64,000 nt of DNA. Source: Phlegmacium glaucopus. Its lineage: Eukaryota; Basidiomycota; Agaricomycetes; Agaricales; Cortinariaceae. The first letter of the stretch is position 1, and every line of letters begins with the position of its first letter. The translations under genes and the position numbers were made by a program. Positions 1-14,433 of this stretch are shown here, piece by piece. Location of the stretch: positions 518,861 through 582,860 of the forward strand of contig MU130702.1 in NCBI GenBank assembly GCA_015039465.1, given 5' to 3'. The notes under the pieces are model-generated. The model was not told where the DNA came from, searched no databases, and worked only from the letters and a program-made list of their open reading frames with translations.

Positions 1-369
1 CAGGCCCGCTGGTGCGCCTTCTGCTCCCGGCCCTGGTGCTCCACCTCCGCCCAGTGATCTACCTACGATCTCGGCGGGTCAGTTGGCGGCGGCGCAGCCG
101 ATGGAGCAGAAGCAGATGTTGGGTGAAGTGATTTACATGCGCATTGCCTCGTAAGTTTCTTTATTTTTATCAAAGTTTTATGTCTACTAACTGATCGCGG
201 TGTCATTTGCAGTACTCAGCCTGATTTGGCCGGCAAGATCACTGGCATGTTGTTGGAAATGGACAACGCTGAACTCCTTCATCTGCTTGATTCACAAGAA
301 GCCATGAACGCCAAGGTTACTGAAGCTCTTGTTGTCTTGCATGAGTTCACTGGCAAGGAGGAAGCTTAA
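1..369 (+). CDS. pab1: Poly(A)-binding protein, C-terminal part (MLLE domain)
   Basis: This is the 3' end of a cytoplasmic poly(A)-binding protein; the RRM part lies outside the window. Exons are 1-150 and 213-369, with a GT-AG intron (151-212) that has a CTAAC branch site. The visible residues begin in a Pro/Gly/Ala-rich linker (PGPGAPPPP) and run into an MLLE (PABC) domain with the signatures [20 protein letters not shown] and LLHLLDS. The protein ends in a short KEEA tail. In this family MLLE binds PAM2 peptides of translation and deadenylation factors, while the missing RRMs bind the mRNA tail. Identity is very likely from the MLLE core alone. Confidence 0.93.
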
Positions 370-696
370 TTGAGCATGCATTGATGAGAGCTACGCACAT
401 TGGGTTTACAAGCCCGTCCGTTCATTTATGTTTTGTTGCGGTTGCTGTAGTCATGCTTCGTGATGTTCTACCATCCTGCTTTCGATCAGTAGTAGTAATG
501 TTGAGACGGGGTTTGGTATGAAGGTGTTATATTTGTATGCTTGTATGATTTTAAGAGGATATGCCAACTGCTTTTATGTTTCGATTGTGTATTTCTATCC
601 GAAAGTCATCGTCCATGGCTACTGTAGTCTTATAGGAGCATGCTGCGTCATACCATAGAAAACTTTTTGTCTGTTCTGGGCCTAGACCTTTTTCTG
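370..696. other. Convergent 3' flank, no gene seen
   Basis: This stretch separates the stop of the poly(A)-binding protein gene from the stop of the minus-strand methyltransferase gene. It is AT-rich and should hold both 3' UTRs. I see no further coding frame or RNA gene. Confidence 0.6.
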
Positions 697-2012
697 CTAG
701 TAACATTTTGAAGCATAGGCAATATGTATAGTAGTATAAGGAGAAAAGGTGGGATGATATAGATCCTGTTGGGCCCCTTTTATGAGTCGGTCCACTGCGG
801 AAGGTGGAAGACCGTTACATAGAAAGAGAGGACGTAGGGCTGGCAGGAAGAGTTCATAGTCCATCCATTGAAGCTGACCAACTGTAAGTAACGATGCGTC
901 TGATAATCAAAATAGGCAAGCACATAGTAAGCTATAAATATATATAATATTTAATCGAGCGTTATATGTAACTCGCCTTGTGGCCAGAAACCAACTGGAA
1001 TATTTCCAACCTGGGCGACGATATTTTCATAAGCTGCAGTATCTGCTAATAGATCTGGAAGACGGTCTGGAATAGTGACATCGATGCCCTGATGTTCTAG
1101 ACATGCGCGATAAGTTTCCCAGAGAGCGTCCCAGCCACTCATCGGGGAATGCGAGTCGTCGGGTGGTGACTGACATGGATTTAAAGTAGGTTCTACGAGA
1201 AGTACCAAACCACCTGGACGTAGGAGACGAGCCAATTCGTGTAAAAACCGAGGATAATTATGGATCTAGACCGGAATAAAATAAAATAAGAAAGAAAAGT
1301 AAAATAGAATATTAGACATACGCCGATGTGGATGGAGCGAGCGTGTATAAAATCAAAGTAAGCATCTGGATAAGGTAAAGGCCATTGATCAAGGTCACAC
1401 AGCTCAAATCTATGATTTGGGTGAGAAATAAGATGAAGACTAGTCAAATAAATCTGTGCATACGTGCAGTTAGGGGGAACGTGACTGTGCATGAGGGAGC
1501 AAAGTTAGCTGAGGGAGATTATTCGGCAGCGCGACGTACTGAGGTTGTATTGGGGCTAGGTCAATCGCAATGACCTCTGCCCTAGGGAATTCATCGGCAA
1601 TGTCGATTGCCCTATAGAGGTACATAAGGAGAGGATTTAATGATTTAAGCGACCTACCAAGAGCCAGAACCTGTCCCCAAGTCGAGGACTATTTAAAATG
1701 AAAAGATAAATATTTGGCCTAGTGCCAAAAAAACACCTGCCTCTGCGATGCTGGCCGAACTGGAGAGCCTTTTTGACTGGACCGATATAATTTCTGCCTG
1801 AAAAGACGAATTGTAGTAACCGGTGATGAATATCTGATCGCTGGAAAAAATAAGCATGGTAGTGATCGCAAGAAAAGGAAAAATACCTTTACTTCATCCT
1901 GGTCGACTGGGAGGAGATATGATGTGTTGAGAGTATTGAGAGTGCGTGAATGTAGAGAGCGAAAATAAGAGTTGCTATCATCGCCGACGGGTTGGAGAGT
2001 AAATTGGTGCAT
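697..2012 (-). CDS. SAM-dependent methyltransferase
   Basis: A class I methyltransferase of about 309 aa in eight exons: 1887-2012, 1741-1840, 1658-1688, 1540-1611, 1464-1484, 1322-1409, 977-1265 and 697-899. The glycine-rich SAM-binding motif is VLDLGTGSGSW, followed by IAIDLAP. Downstream are PPNCTFELCDLD, YPDAYFDFIHARSIH and the post-core LRPGGLVLLVEP. The C-terminus contains GQLQWMDYELF, usual in this fungal family. Two introns (1689-1740 and 900-976) start with GC, not GT, and exon 5 is only 21 nt. The eight exons sum to 930 nt, divisible by three. The chosen start (MHQF) leaves 22 bp to the divergent neighbour's start; an in-frame ATG at 2168 would overlap it. The substrate cannot be told; related fungal proteins are often tied to secondary metabolism (family knowledge). 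Confidence 0.82.
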
Positions 2013-2034
2013 CAAGGCTGGTTTGACATCGTGA

Positions 2035-2663
2035 ATGATGACCGTCAACTCTATAACCGACAATTCTTTGGCAATCTGGTCTTGGCTGTCTGCTGGTCTC
2101 CTCGCTATTCTCTCAGCCATACTCACGCTCTCCCCTCGACTCCTTCTCTTTCTCTCAGAGTCTGCCATATCCCTTACTCCCCTCGAGGCTTTCCTGGCCC
2201 TTCATTTTGGCATAGTTCTCGCTACTCTTGCACTCACCCTCGTCCTCAACGTATGTAGTCTCTTCTTCCTGCAAACCACCCACACTTATTCGTCCATCTA
2301 AGGTACCCTCGCCTAAACCACCCGTAGATGAAAGAGCTGCACCATCCCATCCCCTCCTTTCCCCTCTAACAATCGCAGCAAACTTGTCAGCATTCTTCGC
2401 ATGGAACACTAGAAATGTCGGCGCACTTGCCTCTATTGTATTCTTCATTTCCATAACCATCGGATTGTGGGGACTGTGGACGGCAAGTGACAGGAGTTTG
2501 TTGCTATTGCAATCCCGCACTAATCAGGAGGTCGCAGATTGTTTTCGCAAACTCTGGTTCAATTTCAAAATCAACAGGCGCTGACAAACACACGTCCTCC
2601 TTCATCTTTGGCAACCAAGCCGCCGCTTCGTCCCAGAAGAAGAGATTCAAAAAAGGAGAATAA
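2035..2663 (+). CDS. Small multi-pass membrane protein, unknown function
   Basis: A predicted 173-aa protein in three exons (2035-2250, 2303-2482, 2538-2663). It carries hydrophobic segments at about residues 12-30 (IWSWLSAGLLAILSAIL), 48-70 (ALHFGIVLATLALTLVL) and 108-132 (ASIVFFISITIGLWGLW). The C-terminal tail is polar and basic (FIFGNQAAASSQKKRFKKGE). The second intron (2483-2537) has a GC donor (GCAAGT) and a CTAAT branch site; only this splice keeps the conserved-looking tail in frame. I do not recognise the family. The start is not certain: the ATG at 2035 is followed directly by a second one at 2038. It is divergent from the methyltransferase, and its stop lies 19 bp from the convergent SRP54 stop. 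Confidence 0.7.
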
Positions 2664-2682
2664 TGTCATTATATTACAGTAA

Positions 2683-4892
<2,210 letters not shown>

Positions 4893-4919
4893 GGTGGAGG
4901 TTCGGGTGTCGAGTTACGT

Positions 4920-7277
4920 ATGAAATTGCCTTTTCGGTCACCTGCGATGTTAGCATCAGAACAGTTCATAGACTCGGAGGATGAAACTCTTGAAGAATTA
5001 TTCGAGGGTGACGAGGATGCTGATGGCGATGCTGATGCTGATGATGAACCCGGGGATTTGCTTCAAGGAGACGATCGAGACGAGGTGACAGAGGACGGCG
5101 AGGAAGTGTGTGTGCAACAGTGTTTTTCCGAGTACTTATGTGTCCAATGTATCTAACAGGAATCAGCCACTGAGGAAGATGACGATGATGACGATGACGA
5201 CGATGACGATGACGAGGAAGAAGACGAGGACGATGAGGAGCCTCTAGCTGACCTAGGTTTACAAGATGAAGGGCCTGCAGTCCTAGACCATAGGTCTCCT
5301 TCATTGCCCCCTCCAGCACCGTCTCCGCCTCAAAAACGCGTACTCTCTGCTGCTCAATCACGCAGAAATATCTTTCTTTTTCATTTGGACAAACCTTTAC
5401 CACGCACTTACACCGTTGAAGCCATATCTGCCTTACCTCATCCCGTTCCAACTCACGCTCTTGCTTCCTCAGCTTGCTTGTCCCACCTTCTCACTGGTTC
5501 TGACGACGGTTATATCAGAGACTATGACATATACTCTGCTGTGAATAGCAAGAATTTTCTGAGTGCCCCGCAGAGACATCATGCAGGTGTCGTAGAGGGG
5601 CTCATGAAACCTGGACAGCTCCGATGCTGGTGGGAGAACCCAAACCTTCCTGAACCGCAACCACACAAGATTAACAAACCAGAGGAAGAGACAGGGCTTT
5701 CCCCTGTTTATAGCCTTGCTATGCACCCAGATGCCTTGTGGACTCTTGCTGGAACAGATGTCCGTACTTAAAAACAACTCTGTTACTCCCCCAACTTAAC
5801 ACTTACCAATCCCAGGCAGGGCATATCAACCTGTTCACTCTGCGACATGAACCAGGAAGGTTGTGTCATGTTATGAATGGACACCGTGGCCCTGTTTCTG
5901 CTCTGTCGTTAGACTATGACGACAAAGGCTTCTTCAGTGCAGGTTGGGATGGCGAAGCAATTGTATGCAGTCCAAATATTATACCAAAAATCCTTAATGT
6001 TGACTTTCCCCTTTAGCAATGGGATCTCAACACTGGCCAAAATGTACGCAACTTCACGGCTCACGGCGCTCAACTCGCAGCTATTGCAGTCCGACCAATT
6101 TCTACTTCCTATAGGTTACCAGCACCCGCAGTAGCTACTCGCTCAAGTCAAGACTCATCTTTATCAACAAGAAAGTCTCAGACTATATCGTCAGATACTG
6201 CAATCCTGGACACGGACACAAATGAGTCGCAATATCCTGGAATGACCACCTTAGAAAGTCAAACTCAAGATAACATCCCACAGCCTATGGTGATTGATTC
6301 CGATGCCCGTTCCGATGCCTCTTTCGATCCTCTGTTTGACGACGATCCAGAAGAAGGTTCACAGGCTCAGTCTGCTCTTCCTACAGAATCCAAACTTGCT
6401 ATGCCTGGAGGCACCCAACCACAACATCCACTACCACAGGCTCCACTACCACCGCCTAGACCAACGACTACTTTCATCCCTCCTAAAAACGCACCTCCCC
6501 TACTAGATCCTATCAGTTATTCAACTTACTCACCTGAACTCCTTCTAACGGCATCCATAGATGGCCAAGTTATCTTGTGGGATAGACGAGTACAGACTTC
6601 CGGGACGGGGGTTGGGAGACTCTCGATGAGCGAAAAAACTCCGCCATGGTGTCTCTCAGTACGTTTTTTTTGCCTACCTCATCAATAAAAGTATTCATTC
6701 ATGGTGGTGTATTTCCAGGCTTGTTGGTCAGCTGATGGGGGCCAAATATATGCGGGACGTAGGAATGGCACAGTCGACGTTTGGGATGCACGACTTTTAG
6801 GAAAGTCTGGGCCTTCGGGCACACCACGAGTATTGAAAACGCTTCGTAACCCGGCAAGTTCTGGTGTGGTGTCCTGTGTCGTGGCTTTTCCTGATTGCCG
6901 ACATATCGCCAGGTAAAAATGCCTCATTGTTTGAGGACATCCTTTTTTAATCCCCCCCTTTCCATTTGTTCAGTGCTTCGGTGGATAATTTGCGCCTTTG
7001 GAATGTTGCTGATAGCGGTGAAGATGCCTTGGGAAAGCCTAAGAGTGGTGTTCAATTCAAAATTATACCAGGTCATCATGGCGGTTATATTTCTCAAATG
7101 CGTGAGTACCTTATCCTTGCATCAGAAATTTTCATAGTCAATGAATTGCTACAAAATCATATACTTCTAGTTATTGACCCTGGTTCTAAATTTCTCATCA
7201 GTGCAAGCAGCAACCGTGGATGGCACGGCGATTCAACCCGAACTGTATTTGTACATGAAATTAAAAATGTTAACTGA
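4920..7277 (+). CDS. spt8: SAGA complex subunit Spt8 (WD40 protein)
   Basis: Spt8 is a WD40 subunit of the SAGA coactivator that contacts TBP. Seven exons (4920-5105, 5160-5759, 5816-5962, 6017-6658, 6719-6912, 6974-7101, 7171-7277) give 667 aa. The N-terminus is very acidic, with a long Asp/Glu run around residues 65-90. It is followed by RNIFLFHLDKPLPRTYTVEA, a family hallmark. WD repeats include LLTGSDDGYIRDYDIYS, GHRGPVSALSLDYDDKGFFS, LLTASIDGQVILWDRR and YAGRRNGTVDVWDAR. The C-terminus (ISASSNRGW then TRTVFVHEIK) is typical of fungal Spt8. A Ser/Pro-rich insert lies between repeats (6130-6510). A second possible start is the ATG at 4947. It is tail to tail with SPT6, 183 bp away. Confidence 0.93.
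5166..5241 (+). repeat. GAY/GAR low-complexity tract in spt8
   Basis: A run of GAT/GAC/GAG/GAA codons encodes about 25 consecutive acidic residues in the N-terminus of Spt8. The DNA is a degenerate trinucleotide repeat and could vary in length between strains. Shorter Asp/Ala repeats precede it at about 5019-5047. Confidence 0.8.
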
Positions 7278-7460
7278 TCATGAAGACGACTGCTCTTCCT
7301 GCTACTTACTCTTTGTAAGCCTTGGCCTTCTCCTTGCTAATATCCAAGTGAGGTGAATATAATCAAAATTCAATACCAATGACTACTACAGGAATTGTAC
7401 TAGGTGTTCGACCACACGAAATATAACTAACAAGATACAAAATGTCAATGCATGCGTTTT

Positions 7461-10400
7461 TCACGACCATGACTGGTTCCACACGGTGGTTGGAGGACGG
7501 GCAGCGTTCAGATTAGGTGGCATAGGAGGTTGTCCAGGGAAAGGTGGGCGATGAGATGGCGTTTGATAACCGAACGAGGAGTTCGGAGGCATGCCATAGT
7601 TTGGAGGACCAGTAGCAGCAAAAGGTGTCTGCGCCCCACCCCCATAAGGATTTGGTGTCCGACCTACCTGGCGAATGGACATGTGTCCTGGGGTCGCCCC
7701 CCCGGGACGAGCTGGTGTACGTACACCAGCACCAAAAGGAGTTTTCCCGCCAGCCGCAGCGGCAAGATTTTGGGACTCGTGTAGATGTCTTGTAGAATAA
7801 ATGAGATATTTTCAGAAACGATGTTGGCACTACCCTTACCTAACTTTGAATGCATCACAAAGTTCTGGTACACCAACAGCCGCTGCCTCGAACAGGAAGT
7901 AAGCCTCTGGCGCAACACGTATTGGCTACACAATTAAGTTGCATCATTCCTGTACGAAAAAGAGATATGTCATATCATTCTTACCCAAGTTTGCACGATA
8001 GAGTTCTTATTTGCCAAGAAACAAAGATTGAAATGGCCGGGTTTTTTTCTGTTCAGGGTGAAGCCATACATACTTTTGGCGGGGTTTGCTGCCAAGAAAT
8101 TTTTTAGGAAGAGATCTATTTTTGTCGAAAGTCAGCTTAGACCAAAACAAAACAAAACGTAGATGCAAAGCTCACGCAATTCGTCCTCTGAACCATGCTT
8201 AAATTTGTCGTGAGCCATGAGTTCTTCGACTCGTCGTGCCATAGCTTGCACATGATTGACAATCAATTCATCAAGATCGGCATAAGAGTGGGTAGGATCA
8301 ACAGCGAGTTGACCTCCAACTGTTTGACCGGTCGGGTCAGCGTTCAGTTCCGTTACATCTAAAGAAACTCAATGATCCCTGAAAGAAATGAGTCTAATAA
8401 GTCGACCTTACCTATATGTTGATATAGTTTTTCATCCACTTTCCATGTTACAGCGAGGTGATTGACGCCTTTGGACGAAGGTCTAATCACAACGTCGCCA
8501 CGTTGCTGCTTCTCCAGATATGCTTCCGCTTGAGCGGTGTTGAAGTTGTGAAAGTTAGGATGTTTAATGACACGTCGCGAACGGTCGGTTTCTGCCCTTT
8601 TTCTCCTGTCCATCATCTCTTGGTCTTTAGTGAAGCGGACATGGTCCCAGGCTTCATCAAACTGGACACGCCTGAAAATACGATCCCCGTCCTTGAGGTC
8701 CTGCAGGCGCAACGATATACCGATGTAAAGGTCGTCGTGGTCAAAGTCAAATCTCGTCTCGACAACAATCCCAGTGACGGTCTGACCCTTTTTAACGACA
8801 TCAGATGGCTTCCTGTCACTGTCGACCACATGGCTAGTGCGTATTGTACCCTCAATGCCTGAGTCAAGGCGAACAGTAATACTGTCCTTCTGAACGCGAA
8901 ATACGAGTGCCGATAGAATGAGCCCAACTCGTAATGTTTTGGGAGTCTCACCGCTGAGCATTGTCAGAATGGCCCAATCATCAGGCAATTTGAATTTCTC
9001 TCGTTTCTCTGCGAATGGCTTGAGTAATTCATCGCGGATGATATTGAGGGTATGTCGTTTTTGGTCGTGATTTGCTTCGAATAAACTGATGGCAAACTCA
9101 TCAAGATTGAGCTCCAGTAGTTTTCGTTCCTTGTCTTTGTCGCTCATTATAAGAGTGACTACTTGGGAAGGATGTTCGTCGTGAATATCTTCTTCATCGA
9201 GCTCAAGAGCATCGGTCGCCATTTTTCGGGCAAGCTCGTAGTCTTCCGGGTGGATGCGTGTGTCATCCAATGGATCCGGGGCATTTTCATCGTCTGGTCG
9301 GTATTTCCCTGGTTTGGTGTCGCGGTCTTGAATGATACGCAAAAAGCCTGCTGCGTTGAGGAAAATTTTCGTGGTCAACAATCCTCCTTTAATGAACTGA
9401 TCGCGGTTGACTAAAGTACCCCCCTGTACCCACATCAATAGGTGTAACAGCTTACAAGATAACTACATACCTGGGATGTTATTTTCTTGATCAAGACTTG
9501 TGCTTTTCTGGGACCCAAACCGCAAATAAAGGGGAGAAGATGTTGATAATATGGATCCGTCACAGCACGGTTGATATCCACGCCTACTTTGTTGGCGATA
9601 TCAACAAGAACTTGCTCGAACGCAGTAAGCAATTTGTCTTTAGGAATCTGCACGATAACCTCTTAAACAATGAAAGCAACAAAAAATAGAAAGGTGTATA
9701 CCAGGTGTTGGCTATCTTCGTCCAGTGAAATCGCTGTTATATCGGGTCCCAATGCCGCGAACTCGTTCAGGGGGCTTTGAACATACCGTGCCAAACCCAC
9801 GCAGTATTTAGCGTTAGGTGGTAATGCGCTGTATTCATCAGCAGCCCGCTTGCTGTGCTGATAGATCCGTGCCACATCGTCATGCACGTAAATTGCCGGA
9901 ATGTCAAAAGCTTGCTCGTTAGAATTACCCCAGCCTTGGTCACTTGGCTTAGACCAACCATGTTCATCTTGGGCTGCGGCGGCACTTGAACCCCGAAATA
10001 ATTCTTTCACCCGGTTCATCAACTTCAAAGTTGCGACAGTAAAACCGCCCACAACGGCAACATCGGGTTTCCTCCGCTTTAACAGGTCCTTGAACTCATC
10101 GATATTGTCCGCGTCGTAAAGATTGTCGATTTTGGAATGCTCTCTCATGCGACCCGCCTCGTCGACAAAAACCAAGGTTATGGGATCTTTGTGGGGATCG
10201 CCTTTTCCCCAGGAAATAGCCAGCACAGATGATGCAAACTCGCCATATTTGAGTTCGCGCGTAATATAAGGAGCCATATCGATACGCTATCGACGATTTA
10301 GTACCATAGACATCAGACGAAAAATTAAAACTGACAGATCGTAAACGATCACTACACCGCTCGGCAAGGTAATCCTCAACCTCTTCCCGAATATATTCAC

Positions 10401-12739
10401 GCGTCCACTTGATTCCAGCGGGGATCAAGTGTTGCTCAATCACTTCTTCAACGACGCGTGATCGCTCTGCATTCCAAGCCTTAGCAGCTTCACTGAAGCT
10501 GTCGGAAGAGAAGGCATCGAGTAATTTACGCTCGAAAACGGACTTGACCTCTTGGGGAATATAGACCAAGACAGTAACAAGATGTTCGGCTTCCGCAGCA
10601 AGAATATGCAGAAATTGACCAGACTCTAACATTTCGTTGAACGGCTTCTGATAGAGATATTTAAAGTTCTGCAAATAGATTAATTAGAGTTGGGCTTAAG
10701 AACACAGAATTAACTTACAAAGTAGGGATGATTTTCGTCAATCTTAGTGATCCCACGTTCTGTAGGCTCAACTGTCATACGAGCCTCCTCTTTAAATAGT
10801 TTACGCATTTGACTGCGGAGAAGGGGATCTTTCCCAAGCTCCGTCGAGAGAATCATGCGCGCCTTTCGAAGCAACTCTTCTGGCGATTGACCTTTGGCAG
10901 GGTCTGGATCTTCAAATTGTTCTGCGTAAGCCAAGGGATTGAACTCTTGATCATCAACAAAGTGAACATGATGTGATGCAAGGAAGTTTAAAACGACTTG
11001 ATGTGGTTGTATCCCGAACCCCTGAAATTATGAATGAAAATCAGATAGCGGCCGACCGATCAAACCAATGTCCTTACTTGGGCCAGCTTTGAAACGATGC
11101 TCTTCTTTGTCACTTCATACGCTGATATCCTACTTGGCATTTTGCGTTTTTTGCTGACTTCTGGGTCTTCATCGTCGTGGAAGCGGAATTCGGGCGCGAT
11201 ATCCTGTTTCTTGTCCTTGTACCCCATTGATAACCATTCTGTCGCATCTGCTACAACCTCGACGCTATCAATCTGCTGAGAAATTTCATCTTCGTAATAT
11301 TCATCTTTAACTTGAAGCCTCTCGTAAGAGGTAGCCAAAGCCTTCTGTCGTTCAAAGAGAGACCTATATTTCTGACCTAAAGAGTTGATGCGCCATAATT
11401 CTTTCAAGCTTAAGAGTTCGAAACGGGATCCACCATCGCCAAAATGGCTGATGTAGTCCCTTTTATGAACCCAGATATAGGGAACTTCATACTCCTCGAT
11501 GAAAATCTGGCGCAGGACAAAGGTGACCGCCATAACAAGGGCGCCTTTTAGTTGCTGATGAACGCCGTCGGAGCTGAAATAGTCGCGATTTTTCTGGGAA
11601 GATAACCTTTGGGTAACCCACATAGCGGCACCTCCAAGGTCTTCTTCCGTCAGTTGTGTGTGTAAAGATAAGGTTGAAAATGGGGACAGCGACGAAGTCG
11701 CTAATTGCATGCGTTCGGGGATATCTTGGGCTCGGATGAGGTCATCATCCTCAGTCAACATCCGCTTGCGTATTTCTGAAGGTTCGAAAACCTAATAAAC
11801 ATGTCAGCAAACATTCTGAATGAAAGCTTGAAACCATACATCTTGATATTTCATATCAGGCTTATATTGCTCTTCCACATACTCATTGTCATCATCCCCA
11901 ACAAGAGCCCAATCATATTCATGACCATCCCCGAAGACATCATGAATCTCATCCCAGGCGCTGGAAATCCGTCAGTAAGATTTGGCGCATAGGAGGACTA
12001 CATACTTGGCATCGATTCCAGCAAGTTCAGGTCTAGCGCCACGAGCTTTTTTCCTAAGCATTTGTTCTTGCCTCTTCTCCTGCCTTCTCGCTTCGCGCGC
12101 TTCTTCGTTCATTGCAACGCCGCCCTCCTCGTCGTCACTGTAGTCGATGAAGTCAGACATATCTTCGTCGTCGTCATCTCCTCGACGCTCGTCATCCCAG
12201 ATATTTGTAATATCGGGAGCTTGACGCAATTCTTCGTCGTTGTCAAGATCTTCTTCAGAGGAGTCAACAACTGCAAGTCTTTTAGAGGTTGACGGCGTCG
12301 GGGGAGACCCCGAATTACGGTCACGAAAACGAGTTAGGCGACGGTTTTTCTTGAAAGATGTGCCAGTGTTTTCTTCAACTAATCTTAGATCGTCTTCCTC
12401 CAATGTTTCTGCCTCTGCACAACATTGCGTTAATGCCAGAAAGGCACTCCGAAAGCCTGCTGCCTAGGACTCACCACGATGATGTTTTTTTCTTCTTTTC
12501 CGCCGCTTGCGAGGGGCTTCTTCCTCCTCTTCCTCCTCCTCATCTCCAACAATGAAGTCTTCCGTTACTCGCCGAATTTCCTCCTCATCATCTTCCCCTT
12601 CTTCAGAGCTGTCGTCTGTAACGTCCGGCATTAACACATCCCCTTCTCCCTCTTCTTCTTGACCTGAACCTTGCATAGGATCATCCACCTCCCCGAGGTG
12701 AGATTGAGGAATTAATTCGTCAGGAATCGGGGAGGACAT
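7461..12739 (-). CDS. spt6: Transcription elongation factor and histone chaperone Spt6
   Basis: Spt6 travels with RNA polymerase II and reassembles nucleosomes. Thirteen exons give 1552 aa: 12475-12739, 12006-12414, 11840-11960, 11078-11791, 10719-11021, 10336-10668, 9702-10286, 9471-9659, 8412-9423, 8176-8358, 7985-8115, 7840-7925 and 7461-7788. The first 200 residues are strongly acidic with a basic KRRKRRKK stretch, the usual region for Spn1 and histone contact. The YqgF-like region (RIDMAPYITREL) and the HhH region (FICGLGPRKAQVLIKKI) follow. The S1 domain (SGIEGTIRTSHVV) and tandem SH2 region (FHNFNTAQAEAYLEKQQRGD, VIRPSSKG) are clear. The tail is Gly/Pro/Thr-rich (RTPNPYGGG, ATGPPNYG). 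All introns look GT-AG. Length matches the family. Confidence 0.96.
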
Positions 12740-12848
12740 GCTGAGGGATAGAGTTCAAGTTCATCCAAGTACATCACGAGGAATTTGTAGACTACTGCTT
12801 ATGTAATCCATCCTCACTAGCAAGACGACAACCGAGTCGGCGACTCAT

Positions 12849-13446
12849 ATGACAGTGCGTCTGATAATCTTAACTTTTGTACGAATCCTAGGTGAAGAAC
12901 TGGAAGTAGGAATATCCTGACCATCATATTCAATACCTTCGTCTAGCCATAACCGAAGCCGAAAAATGCACACCAATTCCAACCGCATTTTGTGTAGGAT
13001 GCGTGCTTGTCGCACGTTTACCTGGAATCCCACCCGTTATCCTTGCTACAGGATATTCTAGAGAGCTTCCAGGAAATACTCATGCTGAAGCTAATGCTTT
13101 ACTGAAAGGTCAAATGATCTCAGCTGAAGAACTTTCATCACTCTTCCCGACCAAGGAGCCCGTCCAATACAATAGCCTTCTACCGCATACAGACATTTAC
13201 ACAACACTCGAACCTTGTTCTATAAGGACTTCTGGTTTAAGACCTTGCGCGGACGCTCTTGTGGAGTCGAAAATAAAGCGGTGCATCATTGGTGTTGGCG
13301 AACCTGACGATTTTGTTCAATGTGAGGGTGCACAAAGGTTGAAGGATGCAGGTATTGAGGTTATATGGCTTGATGGTTTGCAGGAGGAATGTCTGGCTGT
13401 TGCTCGCCGGGGTGTGAGGCAATCGCAAGGAAGCAACCAGGACTAA
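12849..13446 (+). CDS. Cytidine-deaminase-fold enzyme, DRAP deaminase-like
   Basis: A 180-aa zinc deaminase made of a 6-nt first exon (12849-12854, start codon plus one codon) and a second exon 12910-13446. The zinc ligands are visible as HAEAN and, about 60 residues later, PCSIRTSGLRPC. The N-terminal helix (HHIQYLRLAITEAEKC) and FCVGCVLVA fit the fold. The pattern resembles the deaminase domain of fungal Rib2, which acts on diaminohydroxy-ribitylamino-pyrimidine phosphate in riboflavin synthesis. No pseudouridine-synthase domain is attached, so it may be a stand-alone deaminase with a different substrate. The first intron is inferred: without it the upstream frame hits a stop just before GAA at 12910. 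It is divergent from SPT6, 109 bp between start codons. Confidence 0.72.
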
Positions 13447-13520
13447 AGGCTGTCACTAGATTATTGTGACGGTGACGGTACCTGTAAAAAAATTACTTGT
13501 ACTTTCAAGAAGTTTCAGTC

Positions 13521-14302
13521 ATGCGTATCGAAAAGTGTTACTTCTGCTCGACTAATGTCTATCCTGGCCATGGTCAGTATGTTCCGAAAACTCTGTTGAG
13601 GAATCTAATAGTTCTTTCAGGCTCTGCATTTGTCAGGAACGATGCCAAAATGTTTCGCTTTTGCACATCAAAGTACGGTCTCTAATTTGTTCAATTTTGA
13701 ATCAAGGTTACAAAGTCAGTTCACAGATGCCATAAGAATTTCAAGTAGGATTCCGTCCGTGAAAATTATCCCTTTCGCTTATTCGCACATATAGAATGAA
13801 GCGAAACCCCCGCAAGGTGAGATGGACGAAGGCTTTCAGGAAAGCAGCCGGGAAGGAGATGACTATTGTGAGCGTTCACATTCATTAAGGTTTTTATTAT
13901 TCCAATCCCCTTCCCAATAGGACTCCACGATCGATTTCGAAAAGCGAAGAAATGTTCCTGTACGATATGACAGAGAATTGGTTCAAACGACAGTCAAAGC
14001 GATTAAAAGAGTGGGAGAAATTAAGGCGCGGAGAGAGCGTGCCTTCTTCAAGCACAGGTTGGTTCCCTCGAAGTTCAGCTCGCTTATCATGACAATAACA
14101 TCATCATAGGATGGCTGCAAGTCGGGAAAAACAACGAACTCATCGCAAAAAGACTTTGGAAGCAATCAAATCTTCAGTCAAACTACACGAACCCTTATCA
14201 ACGGAATCGCCCGTTGCCCGAGAAAAGATAAAAGTACCTGCCAAAGCCAGGACTGCTCTTATTCAAGGGCAAGGTCGATCCATGGACATGGAGTTAGATT
14301 AA
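13521..14302 (+). CDS. rlp24: Ribosome biogenesis factor Rlp24 (eL24-like)
   Basis: Rlp24 takes the place of eL24 on early pre-60S particles and activates the AAA ATPase Drg1 for its own release (family knowledge). Six exons (13521-13572, 13621-13672, 13727-13744, 13795-13867, 13921-14057, 14110-14302) encode 174 aa. The eL24 zinc-finger motif is [18 protein letters not shown], followed by [36 protein letters not shown] is diagnostic. A long basic helix (residues about 95-135) precedes the C-terminal extension that distinguishes Rlp24 from eL24. Exon 3 is an 18-nt microexon coding within the CHKNFK segment. Confidence 0.94.
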
Positions 14303-14433
14303 TTGTTCCTTCAGATTTCCTGGTTTAAGAGTGATCCTCACTACAATGTATTATGCGTGTTGATTAATATTACAGATGTGCATGCATTATGTATCAGATA
14401 GTTTTAGAAACTGGCTTGGCTCTACGTCCCCCT

